DNA of 64,000 nucleotides from Rhizosphaericola sp047606825 (GTDB lineage Bacteria; Bacteroidota; Bacteroidia; Chitinophagales; Chitinophagaceae), in assembly GCA_047606825.1 (NCBI GenBank), contig JASGDY010000104.1, positions 15,823 to 79,822 on the forward strand, read 5' to 3'. Position 1 is the stretch's first letter. Each line of letters begins with the position of its first letter. The position numbers and the translations under genes are program-made. This document shows, in pieces, positions 43,872 through 52,720 of this stretch. The notes below the pieces were generated by a model, which saw nothing but the letters and a program-made list of their open reading frames with translations, made no database searches and had not been told where the DNA came from.

Positions 43872-45203
43872 ATGAAAAAAATATTGCTAAGTGTATCAAT
43901 GCTATTGGCGGTGCTGTCCTCCCAAGCACAGGAGACTATCTATCCAGCCAAGGCTTTTTCCGGAAAAACCTATCTGGTCAATGGAACCGTACATACCGGT
44001 GACGGCAAGGTATTGGAAAAGACCACAGTCGTTTTTACCAATGGAAAAATCACGGAAATAGCCCAAGGGGTCTCCGTCCCCGCAGCAAGTGCCGACGTGC
44101 GGGTCGTGGACGTGTCCGGTAAGCAGGTCTATCCTGGATTGATATTGCCAGATACCGATCTCGGACTGAAAGAAATAGGCGCCGCGACGCCGGGAAGCGA
44201 CGACTATGACGAACTCGGCGAATATAACTCGGACATCCGTTCCGTTGTGGCTTATGATGCGACATCTATGATTATAGGAACGTTGCGTACCAATGGCATA
44301 TTATTGGCCAGCGTGTCTCCGCAGTCCGGTGTCGTTGCCGGACTATCTTCCGTTGTCCAGCTTGATGCCTGGAACTGGGAAGATGCGAGCTACAAGGTGG
44401 ACAACAACCTGCATGTACACCTGCCGTCTTTTTCCAATAGGCCGAGCCGCATGGCGATGTATATGCGCATGATGGGAATGGATGTACCCGACGAAGGCGG
44501 TGCGGAGAAAAAAGCCGTGGAAAAATTGGAAGAAATCAAGGCTTTTTTCCGTCAAGCCCAATCTTATTTTTCGACAAGCAATGCCGAAGACCACAACCTG
44601 AAGTTTGAAGCGATAAGAGGTCTGTTTGAGAAAAAACAGAAACTGTTCGTCCATGCTGATGAGGTCAAGCAGATACTTGCTGCCATTGACTTTTCCAAGG
44701 AATTTGGTTTTGATGTGGTCATCGTCGGTGGTACCGAAAGCTGGCGCGTGGCAGACCTTTTGAAAAAGAACAATATCGCTGTCATACTGAAAGAGGCGCA
44801 TTCCCTGCCGACCAACCAGGACGACGATTTTGACCAGCCATACAAGACACCTTACCTGCTCCAGAAGGCAGGGGTATTGTATGCGCTGAACGACACCCAT
44901 GACGAAACCCGCTACCGCAACCTGATGTTCAACGCAGGCACGGCGGCGGCGTATGGTTTGACCAAGGAAGAAGCGTTGCAGGCCATCACGCTCAATGCTG
45001 CCAAGATTCTCGGTATTGACGACAAAACCGGAACCATTGCTGTCGGCAAGGATGCCAATGTGCTTGTTTCGGAAGGCGATATCCTTGACATGCGTACCAG
45101 CATACTGGACAAGGCATACATACAGGGTCGCGACGTGAGTCTGGAAAACAAGCAGACGCAACTCTACGACCGTTATATCTACAAATATGGGTTGAATAAA
45201 TAG
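43872..45203 (+). CDS. Exported amidohydrolase-like protein lacking the HxH metal motif
   Basis: 443 residues. Signal peptide to about residue 19 (AVLSSQAQE). The N-terminal composite domain (YLVNGTVHTGDGKVLEKTTV) and C-terminal TLNAAKILGIDDKTGTIAVG are those of the amidohydrolase superfamily. The catalytic HxH after the conserved YPG is DTD (D94, D96 in YPGLILPDTDLG), and the next histidine region reads VIVGGTESWRV. It may be a non-catalytic partner of the 991-residue protein, or a hydrolase with a changed metal site. It probably forms an operon with that gene. Confidence 0.85.
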   Translation: MKKILLSVSMLLAVLSSQAQETIYPAKAFSGKTYLVNGTVHTGDGKVLEKTTVVFTNGKITEIAQGVSVPAASADVRVVDVSGKQVYPGLILPDTDLGLKEIGAATPGSDDYDELGEYNSDIRSVVAYDATSMIIGTLRTNGILLASVSPQSGVVAGLSSVVQLDAWNWEDASYKVDNNLHVHLPSFSNRPSRMAMYMRMMGMDVPDEGGAEKKAVEKLEEIKAFFRQAQSYFSTSNAEDHNLKFEAIRGLFEKKQKLFVHADEVKQILAAIDFSKEFGFDVVIVGGTESWRVADLLKKNNIAVILKEAHSLPTNQDDDFDQPYKTPYLLQKAGVLYALNDTHDETRYRNLMFNAGTAAAYGLTKEEALQAITLNAAKILGIDDKTGTIAVGKDANVLVSEGDILDMRTSILDKAYIQGRDVSLENKQTQLYDRYIYKYGLNK

Positions 45204-45400
45204 TCATAAAGTGTGGAAACGCACAATCGTGCGTCTTGTTTCAAGTTCGCAGCCTTTGGATAGCCCGTCGCTTTAGCTGCGGGTTAAGAAGTGGAGAGTG
45301 CAAAAAAACGGAAAGATTGTAACCAATATGCGAACAAAGGGTTGAAAAAGCGCGCCGTTGCGGACGAACTTTTGGTAGCTGTAGCCTAACAATCCAAACG

Positions 45401-45449
45401 AGTTCCGTAGGAACGACCATATCAGATATAAGGTCGTTCCTACGGAACT
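45401..45449. repeat. Perfect 18-bp inverted repeat
   Basis: Arms AGTTCCGTAGGAACGACC (45401-45418) and complement (45432-45449) with a 13-nt loop. A related short block CTCCTACGGAG occurs near 45491. It lies 200 bp after the amidohydrolase stop in a 525-bp non-coding gap. Confidence 0.7.
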
Positions 45450-45573
45450 TTATAAATCATATTGTAACCGAGCTGAGCTAACATAAGTATGCTCCTACGG
45501 AGCTGAAACACAGGATCTTTTATATTCAATCCTTGATGCGCCTTAATGACTTGCAACATGAAACGCGCAACTG

Positions 45574-45665
45574 GGCGCATTTACCTTTTTTCACCTACGG
45601 TGGCTACTTCGTGGTCGGTGTCCTCACCGACCACCATATTCATATAACATGCGAAGATTTGAAAT
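45574..45665 (+). repeat. Dispersed repeat family B, copy 3
   Basis: Shares GCGCATTTACC, CGGTGGCTACTTCGTGGTCG and CATGCGAAGATTTGAAAT with 6286-6440 but lacks the internal 60-bp block. Confidence 0.75.
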
Positions 45666-45700
45666 GAGCCCATGCAACTTGCCATCTATCCAAATTGCAC

Positions 45701-45708
45701 TACATTCG
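45701..45708 (+). promoter_or_regulatory. Promoter of the aminotransferase gene
   Basis: TACATTCG, close to TAnnTTTG, with a TTG about 20 bp upstream (45679-45681) as the -33 element. The ATG is at 45729. Confidence 0.4.
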
Positions 45709-45728
45709 CCCTATTCAAATAGGATATT

Positions 45729-46868
45729 ATGCGAGCAGTTCAGATGGTGGACCTCAAAAGTCAATACCACAAAATAAAACCGGCAATAGACCAGGCGGTA
45801 TTGGATGTATTGGAAAGTTCGGCGTTTATCAACGGAACGCCGGTTCAGGACTTTTCGGCGGCATTGGCGGATTATCTGGACGTGAAGCACGTCGTTCCTT
45901 GCGCCAACGGTACCGATGCCTTGCAGATAAGCTTGATGGCACTCGGCCTGCAGCCGGGTGACGAAGTGATTACGCCGTCCTTTACGTTCATCGCCACGGC
46001 GGAAGTCATTGCCTTGCTGCATTTCAAACCTGTGTTTGTAGATGTGGACAAGGATACTTTTTGTATGGACGTGGCATCTTTGCGTAAGGCGATTACGTCC
46101 AAGACCAAAGCCATCGTCCCGGTGCATCTTTACGGGCATACTGCCAATATGGAAGCTGTCATGGCGATAGCGGACGAACACAATATTCCCGTCGTGGAGG
46201 ATGCTGCACAGGCATTAGGTTCGGAGTATATTTTCTCGGATGGGCAGCGCAAAAAAGCAGGAGCCATCGGTAGCTTTGGCGCAACTTCCTTTTTTCCATC
46301 CAAGAACTTGGGGTGTTACGGCGACGGTGGTGCTATTTTTACCAATGACGACGCACTAGCGCAGAAAGCCAGAGTCATTGCGGCGCATGGCGCGACCAGG
46401 CGTTATTACCATGAAGTCGTAGGTGTCAATTCGCGTTTGGACACGATACAGGCGGCGATTCTGAATGTCAAATTGCCTTTGCTCGACGACTATATCGAAG
46501 AAAGGATACGCGCAGCCAACTATTACGACAACGCCTTTGCGGACAGCCAACATATCAAAACACCTTTCCGTGCGTCCTACTGCACACATGTTTTCCATCA
46601 ATACACGATACAGTTGGAAGGTGTGGACCGCAATGGCTTGCAGGAATATCTGCACGGAAAGGATATTCCCAATATGCTGTATTATCCCGTTCCCGCACAT
46701 CAGCAGCAGATGTTCAGCAGCTATGGAACGGCGGGTATAGACCTGCCCAATACCAACTACCTCACCTCGCGTGTCCTCTCCCTGCCGATGCATACCGAGT
46801 TGGATGTGGAACAGTTGGAATATATTACGAGCAGCGTGCTGGAAGGAGTGGAGCGTAATAGCCATTAG
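45729..46868 (+). CDS. DegT/DnrJ/EryC1/StrS family sugar aminotransferase
   Basis: 379 residues. PLP-dependent fold type I. Motifs are GTPVQDFSAALADYLDVKHV, CANGTDALQISLMALGLQPG, EDAAQALGSEY and the PLP-binding lysine in FFPSKNLGCYGDGG. It transfers an amino group to a keto-sugar nucleotide for surface polysaccharide or O-antigen. The rfbD-like gene follows 50 bp downstream, supporting a sugar-nucleotide role. The specific amino sugar cannot be read from the sequence. Confidence 0.93.
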   Translation: MRAVQMVDLKSQYHKIKPAIDQAVLDVLESSAFINGTPVQDFSAALADYLDVKHVVPCANGTDALQISLMALGLQPGDEVITPSFTFIATAEVIALLHFKPVFVDVDKDTFCMDVASLRKAITSKTKAIVPVHLYGHTANMEAVMAIADEHNIPVVEDAAQALGSEYIFSDGQRKKAGAIGSFGATSFFPSKNLGCYGDGGAIFTNDDALAQKARVIAAHGATRRYYHEVVGVNSRLDTIQAAILNVKLPLLDDYIEERIRAANYYDNAFADSQHIKTPFRASYCTHVFHQYTIQLEGVDRNGLQEYLHGKDIPNMLYYPVPAHQQQMFSSYGTAGIDLPNTNYLTSRVLSLPMHTELDVEQLEYITSSVLEGVERNSH

Positions 46869-46918
46869 CGTTCAGCATTCGATTTTTTTTACTTTTACCT
46901 TTTTATGTTCAATTTATT

Positions 46919-47794
46919 ATGTCAAAACCTGTAATCATCGTAACCGGAAGTAACGGACAATTGGGGAGCGAGCTGCACGACCTGCAAAACCAGCTCCCAC
47001 AATATCAATGGATTTTTGCCTCGAGGCAGGAACTGGACTTGACCGATAGTGCGGACATCGTCCGTATTTTCCAGCAATACCAACCGGAATGGTTCGTCAA
47101 CTGTGCGGCTTACACGGCCGTCGACAAGGCAGAATCCGAAAAAGAACGCGCATTGGCAGCCAACGCCACCGCACCGGAAACCATCGCAAAGGAATGTGCA
47201 AAAATCGGCACCAAGCTCGTCCATATATCGACAGATTATGTGTTTCACGGCGATGGCGAAAAGCCATACACACCGGCAGATGCGACCGACCCTGTCAATT
47301 TTTACGGGGAAACCAAGCTTCTCGGCGAACAAAACGCGTTGAAAAACAATGCGCAGACCATCATCATCCGCACTTCTTGGGTGTACAGCACCTACGGCAA
47401 AAACTTTGTGAAAACGATGCGCCAGTTGATGCAGTCGCGCCCAGAACTCAACGTGGTTGCCGACCAGAAAGGAACACCCACTTATGCCAAGGACCTGGCG
47501 GCGGCCATCGTCACCATCATACAGTCCTCCCAACAGCATTGGGGTATCTACCATTTCAGCAACGCCGGAGAGATTACATGGTATGACTTTGCGGAGGAAA
47601 TCCGCAGGATTTCCGGACTGGACTGTAAGGTCAATCCGATTCCGACTTCGGGATTTCCAACGCCGGCCAAGCGTCCCGCCTATTCCGTACTGGACAAAAG
47701 CAAGCTGGTCGACAACTACGGCGTACAGTTGCGGGACTGGAAAGACAGTTTGAAGGAATGTATTGAGGCGTTAAGCGAAACGTCCAACGCATAA
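46919..47794 (+). CDS. rfbD: dTDP-4-dehydrorhamnose reductase
   Basis: 291 residues. Extended SDR fold with the nucleotide motif VTGSNGQLGSELHDL, the conserved VNCAAYTAVDKAESEKERAL, STDYVFHGDGEKPY and the catalytic NFYGETKLLGE (YxxxK). It makes dTDP-L-rhamnose by NAD(P)H reduction of the 4-keto precursor. The other rml genes are not in the window. It follows the aminotransferase on the same strand. Confidence 0.93.
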   Translation: MSKPVIIVTGSNGQLGSELHDLQNQLPQYQWIFASRQELDLTDSADIVRIFQQYQPEWFVNCAAYTAVDKAESEKERALAANATAPETIAKECAKIGTKLVHISTDYVFHGDGEKPYTPADATDPVNFYGETKLLGEQNALKNNAQTIIIRTSWVYSTYGKNFVKTMRQLMQSRPELNVVADQKGTPTYAKDLAAAIVTIIQSSQQHWGIYHFSNAGEITWYDFAEEIRRISGLDCKVNPIPTSGFPTPAKRPAYSVLDKSKLVDNYGVQLRDWKDSLKECIEALSETSNA

Positions 47795-47888
47795 TAAGGC
47801 TCAATGCAAAACTTTGCTGTTTCGGAATGGCTCGCAGAGCATTCGGAATAGCGGCGTTAGGTCTTTTACCTTTTACTTAAAAAAAATT

Positions 47889-48413
47889 ATGGAACGTATC
47901 ATACTCGACATGGACAACGTGATGGCGGAAATCAACCCGCAGTATATTGTCTATTTTAAACAGGTTTACGGAGAGGAACTGACGCTGGATGCGCTGGTAG
48001 AACACCAGAAAAAAGGAACTTTCCCAGATTACAGCCGACTGCACCGTCTGCTGGAAATACCACGGTTTTTCCGCACGCTGCCCGTCATGGCAGATGCGCA
48101 GGAAGTCGTCCAGAAACTCAACGACAAATATGAAATATTCATCGTGAGTGCAGCGATGGAATATCCGCAGGCACTCAACGAAAAGCTGGACTGGCTGGCG
48201 GAGTATTTCCCTTTTATCCAGACCAGACAGATTGCATTTACCGGCAGCAAGAAGTTTGTTTACGGCGATGTCATGATTGACGACAAGGTGTCCAACCTCA
48301 ACCATTTCAACGGCCGCAAAATACTGTTTACACATCCCAATAATTTAAAATATACCGACCCTCAATATACAAGGGCCGACAACTGGAAGGAAGTCGAAAA
48401 GATATTGCTGTAG
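47889..48413 (+). CDS. 5'(3')-deoxyribonucleotidase-like HAD hydrolase
   Basis: 174 residues from the ATG at 47889; the longer open frame upstream is not protein-like. The HAD motif DMDNVMAEIN (DxDxV) occurs at the N-terminus, EIFIVSAAMEYPQALNEKLD in the middle and GDVMIDDKVSNL at the end. It fits the NT5C family that dephosphorylates nucleoside monophosphates and limits dNTP pools. Single gene, convergent with ispF. Confidence 0.88.
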   Translation: MERIILDMDNVMAEINPQYIVYFKQVYGEELTLDALVEHQKKGTFPDYSRLHRLLEIPRFFRTLPVMADAQEVVQKLNDKYEIFIVSAAMEYPQALNEKLDWLAEYFPFIQTRQIAFTGSKKFVYGDVMIDDKVSNLNHFNGRKILFTHPNNLKYTDPQYTRADNWKEVEKILL

Positions 48414-48464
48414 AAGACGGTCTCGTAGGATGAATCGGAGAGGGGAATGGAAGTGTTAGCTTTT

Positions 48465-48944
48465 TTATTTCTTGAACAAGATTACTACGGCCTGCGCCAT
48501 CAAACCTTCTTCACGTCCGACAAAACCCATTTTCTCGGCGGTGGTCGCCTTGACAGAAACACAGTCGACGGAGATGTTCAGGATTTTCGCGATAGTTTCC
48601 TGCATGGCGGGAACGTGTGGTTTTATTTTGGGTGCTTCCAATGTCAATGTGGAATCGATATTGCCGACCTGCCAACCCGCGTCGTTGATAAGTTTGTAGG
48701 TTCGTTCCAATAGGATTTTACTGTCGATACCTTTAAATTCGGCAGACGTGTCAGGAAAATGTTTGCCGATGTCGCCCAGCGCCAACGCACCCAACAATGC
48801 ATCGCATATCGCATGGAGCAATACGTCCGCATCGCTGTGTCCCAATGCGCCTTTGGTGTGCGGGATTTTCATGCCGCCAATCCATAAATCCAAACCGTCC
48901 ACCAACTGGTGGTAGTCCACGCCGAAACCTATCTTGATGTTCAT
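48465..48944 (-). CDS. ispF: 2-C-methyl-D-erythritol 2,4-cyclodiphosphate synthase
   Basis: 159 residues. The metal-binding GFGVDYHQLVDGLDLWIGGM at the N-terminus and GHSDADVLLHAICDALLGAL are diagnostic, with IDSTLTLEAPKIKPH and NISVDCVSVKATTAEKMGFV at the C-terminus. It closes the cyclodiphosphate in the MEP isoprenoid pathway. Full length. A TACCTTTG element sits 5 bp before the ATG. Confidence 0.97.
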   Translation of the reverse strand: MNIKIGFGVDYHQLVDGLDLWIGGMKIPHTKGALGHSDADVLLHAICDALLGALALGDIGKHFPDTSAEFKGIDSKILLERTYKLINDAGWQVGNIDSTLTLEAPKIKPHVPAMQETIAKILNISVDCVSVKATTAEKMGFVGREEGLMAQAVVILFKK

Positions 48945-48949
48945 GTCGG

Positions 48950-48957
48950 CAAAGGTA
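48950..48957 (-). promoter_or_regulatory. -7 promoter element TACCTTTG for ispF
   Basis: An exact TAnnTTTG match ending 5 bp before the ATG, so the transcript probably starts at the AUG. Confidence 0.55.
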
Positions 48958-49027
48958 GCGAGTTGTGGGTTACGGGTTATAAGTTATAGGTTTCAGGAAC
49001 CAATATGTCCGTCTTTCTTTAGAGATC

Positions 49028-49065
49028 AAAAAGCCCAACGAGATAAAATATTTCGCTGGGCTTTT
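49028..49065 (-). terminator. Terminator of porV
   Basis: The stem AAAAGCCCA(A)CGA with its complement TCG(C)TGGGCTTTT encloses an AT-rich loop. A T run follows on the minus strand, just after the porV stop. Confidence 0.75.
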
Positions 49066-49081
49066 CATTGTTCCTTCTTAA

Positions 49082-50218
49082 TTATTCATCATTCATCATC
49101 AACCCTGCCAAGTCAAAAATCACCCCAAACCGCAGCGTATTGGACAGCGGATTTCTGTTGAGGCCGTTTCCAGACGGTGCCAGATACGAAAAGTTAATGT
49201 CAAATGCACTGTACTTGAGCCCGACCCCAGCCGTAAAATATTTGCGGTTGCCCGATTCCTTGGTCTCCCAGTAATATCCCGCACGAGCAAAAAACTGGTT
49301 GTTGTAGGCATATTCCCCACCGAAAGATGCGGAATAGCTCTTGTTGCCAAAGGATTTGGAAATGCCTTCCATGGCACCTGTGCTGTAATAGCTGGCCACT
49401 TCCAGCGAATCGGCGTGTGTCATATCGGTATTGAAGGTTGGGTATTTGGGGACCAACAAGTGGTTGACATTGACCGTTGCGGTGATTCTGCTTAGTTCGT
49501 CCATTGTCCAGGTGTTGGCAACGCCCAGCCCAAGATTGGCGGGCAGGAACTGTTTGGAATCGGGGTCGTTGGTATAGGAAATCTTGGAGCCGAGGTTGGA
49601 AACAGAAAGGGCACTCGTCAGGCCTGCACCGTTTTCGTCCAGATTGCTGTAAAACAAAGAAAGGTCTCCTGCAAATGCTGTTCCGGCTTTGTACACAGAT
49701 CCATTGATGGTGCCGCTTGCCAAGTTGGAATTGATATACCGAAATGTTGCCGCCGTACTCAGGATGTCCGTAATCTTGGTCGCATAGCCTGCTTCCAACG
49801 AAAATTCGCGTGGGCGGTTGTTTTGCAGGACTGCGCCATTCGCATCTGTCAGCGTCATCTGCCCCAGGTTGAAATAACGGATACCGCCAAATATGGTTTG
49901 GTTGTCATCGAGTTTGCCGTATGTGCCCAGGGTCATCATGTACACGTCCGGCGCGACATCCTTGAGCCAGGGCGTATAGTTTAGGGAGACTTGCGACTGG
50001 GACTGCGCAAAGGCTGTTTTGGCACCGTTCCAGAACGTGGCATTGGCATCGGGTGACAATGCAAGCCCGGCATCGCCCATCGCACCTGCGCGCGGGTCGG
50101 GCGAGATTCTTAGAAAAGGAACTGACGTACTGACAATATTGAGGGAGGATTGGCTTTGCGCTTCGTTTTTAATCCCAAATGATAGAAATAGACTTAAGGT
50201 GAGAAACTTATAATACAT
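49082..50218 (-). CDS. porV: Type IX secretion system outer-membrane protein PorV
   Basis: 378 residues from the ATG at 50218 (MYYKFLTLSLFLSFGIKN); the 22 codons upstream are not signal-like. The mature N-terminus LRISPDPRAGAMGDAGLALS and VSLNYTPWLKDVAPDVYMMT match PorV/LptO, a 14-strand barrel of the FadL type ending LRFGVIFDLAGLMMN. PorV carries T9SS cargo from the Sov translocon to the attachment complex. The GldKLMN motor/ring genes lie 9 kb away in this window. Confidence 0.92.
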   Translation of the reverse strand: MYYKFLTLSLFLSFGIKNEAQSQSSLNIVSTSVPFLRISPDPRAGAMGDAGLALSPDANATFWNGAKTAFAQSQSQVSLNYTPWLKDVAPDVYMMTLGTYGKLDDNQTIFGGIRYFNLGQMTLTDANGAVLQNNRPREFSLEAGYATKITDILSTAATFRYINSNLASGTINGSVYKAGTAFAGDLSLFYSNLDENGAGLTSALSVSNLGSKISYTNDPDSKQFLPANLGLGVANTWTMDELSRITATVNVNHLLVPKYPTFNTDMTHADSLEVASYYSTGAMEGISKSFGNKSYSASFGGEYAYNNQFFARAGYYWETKESGNRKYFTAGVGLKYSAFDINFSYLAPSGNGLNRNPLSNTLRFGVIFDLAGLMMNDE

Positions 50219-50318
50219 ATTTACCCATTGATTAGGATTAAAACGGAATTTTGCCAGTTGTATTGTAAAACTTAGCGCCTCCATCTGAAAAACGCTGGCA
50301 AAATCTTTTTTCCCGATT

Positions 50319-50326
50319 TATCTTCG
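50319..50326 (+). promoter_or_regulatory. Putative -7 element TATCTTCG for pyrD
   Basis: One mismatch to TAnnTTTG, ending 4 bp before the ATG at 50331. Confidence 0.35.
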
Positions 50327-50330
50327 CGGC

Positions 50331-51380
50331 ATGATGTACCCCTATCTTCGTAGTCTTTTGTTCCGTTTTTCACCTGAAAAGGCCCACCATCTAAGCATGG
50401 ATGCGCTAAAAATGGCAGTTCGTACACCAATTGTTAACGATATTGTAAAAAAACAGTTTAAGGGACAATTTCCGCGTTTGGGAAAAGAAGTGATGGGTTT
50501 GATGTTTGCCAATCCGGTCGGTCTGGCTGCGGGATTTGACAAAAATGCACTGTACCTGGACGCGTTGGATGCGCTGGGTTTTGGGTATATGGAGATAGGA
50601 ACTGTGACGCCCAAGGCGCAACCCGGAAACCCGCAGCCGCGTCTTTTCCGTCTGCCGCAGGACAAGGCGCTCATCAACCGCATGGGTTTCAACAACGAGG
50701 GGGTCGATGCCGTCCGCGATCGCCTCGTGAAATGGCGCGGGAAGCGTGTTTCCAAAATGATTGTCGGCGGCAACATCGGAAAAAACAAAGTAACGTCCAA
50801 CGAAGAGGCTTGGCGTGATTACGAGATTTGTTTCAATGCTTTGTTTGACTGCGTGGATTATTTTGTGGTCAATGTGAGTTCGCCCAATACACCCGGATTG
50901 AGGGAATTGCAGGAAAAAGGCGCACTTTCCAAAATCCTTGGTGACCTCCAAAACATCAACCAGGGTAAATCGCAGCCCAAACCTCTGTTGCTGAAAATCG
51001 CTCCCGACCTGACCAATAGACAATTAGACGATATTGCGGAAATTGCACATACTTGCCAGTTAAGCGGTATCGTGGCGACCAATACGACGATTTCGCGTGC
51101 GGGACTGGTAACGCTCAATGCCGAAATCGAAGCCATCGGTGCCGGCGGCTTGAGCGGAAAACCAGTACGCGAAGCTTCGACCGTGGTCGTGCGCTATCTC
51201 CGTAAGATATTGGATGCCCAGACGGTCATCATGGCGAGCGGCGGTATCTTCACGGGAGAAAACGCCGCAGAAAAAATAAAAGCCGGTGCGCAGTTAGTGC
51301 AGATATGGACAGGTTTTATTTACGAAGGCCCCGCCATCGTCCGGAAAATATGTACGTATTTGGAGGAAAATAGGATTTAA
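50331..51380 (+). CDS. pyrD: Dihydroorotate dehydrogenase (quinone)
   Basis: 349 residues. The class 2 N-terminal membrane-contact helix (MMYPYLRSLLFRFSPEKAHH) is present. FMN/substrate segments are NPVGLAAGFDKNALYLDAL, GFGYMEIGTVTPKAQPGNPQ, NRMGFNNEGVD, NVSSPNTPGLRELQ with the catalytic Ser region, and IMASGGIFTGENA. It oxidises dihydroorotate to orotate with quinone in pyrimidine synthesis. The next gene, a carB half, supplies the same pathway. Confidence 0.97.
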   Translation: MMYPYLRSLLFRFSPEKAHHLSMDALKMAVRTPIVNDIVKKQFKGQFPRLGKEVMGLMFANPVGLAAGFDKNALYLDALDALGFGYMEIGTVTPKAQPGNPQPRLFRLPQDKALINRMGFNNEGVDAVRDRLVKWRGKRVSKMIVGGNIGKNKVTSNEEAWRDYEICFNALFDCVDYFVVNVSSPNTPGLRELQEKGALSKILGDLQNINQGKSQPKPLLLKIAPDLTNRQLDDIAEIAHTCQLSGIVATNTTISRAGLVTLNAEIEAIGAGGLSGKPVREASTVVVRYLRKILDAQTVIMASGGIFTGENAAEKIKAGAQLVQIWTGFIYEGPAIVRKICTYLEENRI

Positions 51381-51476
51381 GTGGTTCATGGCCAAGCTTC
51401 CGTCTTTCCGTTCTCTGGCTTTTGGTCTAAAATCCAAATTCTACGCCCTGAGTTCCAAAATCTAAAATCTAAATAC

Positions 51477-51484
51477 TAAATTTG
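51477..51484 (+). promoter_or_regulatory. -7 promoter element TAAATTTG for the carB half-gene
   Basis: An exact TAnnTTTG match ending 15 bp before the ATG at 51500. It shows that the half-gene has its own promoter and is not a continuation of an upstream frame. Confidence 0.55.
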
Positions 51485-51499
51485 CACAATTTTAAAAAA

Positions 51500-52690
51500 A
51501 TGAGCAACATAATATCTTCCAACGAATCCATTCCATCCTCCAAAAAGAAAATAATCGTTCTCGGCAGTGGTCCGAACCGTATCGGTCAGGGCATCGAATT
51601 TGACTATTGCTGTGTGCATGGCCTGCTGGCCATCAAAGAATGCGGTTACGAGGCCATCATGGTCAACTGTAACCCAGAAACGGTTTCCACGGATTTTGAT
51701 ATTGCGGACAAGCTCTATTTTGAACCTGTTTTCTGGGAAAATCTCCGCGAAATCGTCGACCTGGAACAACCGGAAGGCGTCATCGTCCAGCTTGGCGGCC
51801 AGACGGCCCTGAAACTGGCAAAAAACCTGACGGAATATGGTGTCAAAATCATCGGGACCTCCTTTGACGACATGGACATCGCGGAGGACCGCGGACGTTT
51901 TAGCGATTTGTTGAAAACTCTGGAAATTCCTTACCCCGAATACGGCTCGGCATATACGGCTGACGAGGCACTCGACGTCGCCAACAAGGTCGGTTATCCG
52001 GTTTTGGTGCGTCCCAGCTACGTACTGGGCGGACAGAAGATGAAGATCGTACTCAACGACGAGGATCTGGAAACGGCGGTCGTGGACTTGCTCAATTTCA
52101 TTCCCGGCAACCATATTTTGATTGACCATTTCCTGGAAAGATGCCAGGAAGCGGAAATCGACGCGATTTATGACGGCGAGACTTTTTGTATCATGGGCAC
52201 GATGGAGCATATCGAACCCGCAGGTATCCACAGCGGCGACAGCAATTCGGTGTTGCCCGCCTTTAACTTGACTCCGTTAGAGATAGACACGATGGCGGTC
52301 TATGCCGAAAAGATCGCTAAGGCCTTGAACATCAAAGGGCTTATCAATATCCAATATGCCATCAAGGACGGCAAAGTGTACGTCATCGAAGCCAATCCGC
52401 GTGCGAGCCGTACTACGCCGTTTATCTCCAAAGCTTACCAAGTGCCGTTCCTCAACATCGCTACCAAAGTGATGCTCGGCGCCAATAAAATAAAGGATTT
52501 CACGATTGAAAGGAAACTGGAAGGCTTTGCCATCAAAGAACCCGTTTTCAGTTTCAATAAATTTCCCAAAGTCAACAAGGAACTCGGCCCTGAAATGAAA
52601 AGTACGGGCGAGGCCATCCGTTATATCAAGGATTTGCGCGACCCTTATTTCCGCAACCTGTTCCGGGAAAGAAGCATGTTGTTAAGTTAA
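51500..52690 (+). CDS. carB: Carbamoyl-phosphate synthase large chain, C-terminal synthetase half only
   Basis: 396 residues from the ATG at 51500; a TTG at 51482 is in frame. It begins at the second synthetase unit of CarB: KKIIVLGSGPNRIGQGIEFD, then MVNCNPETVSTDFDIADKLY. It runs through the ATP-grasp domain (VLVRPSYVLGGQKM, VIEANPRASRTTPFISKA) to DLRDPYFRNLFRERSM. The first synthetase unit (about 550 residues) and the MGS-like allosteric domain are absent. The missing half is not in the window. The gene has its own promoter and terminator, so it looks like a split carB, known in some other prokaryotes, rather than a truncation. Confidence 0.9.
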   Translation: MSNIISSNESIPSSKKKIIVLGSGPNRIGQGIEFDYCCVHGLLAIKECGYEAIMVNCNPETVSTDFDIADKLYFEPVFWENLREIVDLEQPEGVIVQLGGQTALKLAKNLTEYGVKIIGTSFDDMDIAEDRGRFSDLLKTLEIPYPEYGSAYTADEALDVANKVGYPVLVRPSYVLGGQKMKIVLNDEDLETAVVDLLNFIPGNHILIDHFLERCQEAEIDAIYDGETFCIMGTMEHIEPAGIHSGDSNSVLPAFNLTPLEIDTMAVYAEKIAKALNIKGLINIQYAIKDGKVYVIEANPRASRTTPFISKAYQVPFLNIATKVMLGANKIKDFTIERKLEGFAIKEPVFSFNKFPKVNKELGPEMKSTGEAIRYIKDLRDPYFRNLFRERSMLLS

Positions 52691-52720
52691 AAGCTAACCA
52701 CAAATAGATTATCATTGTGT

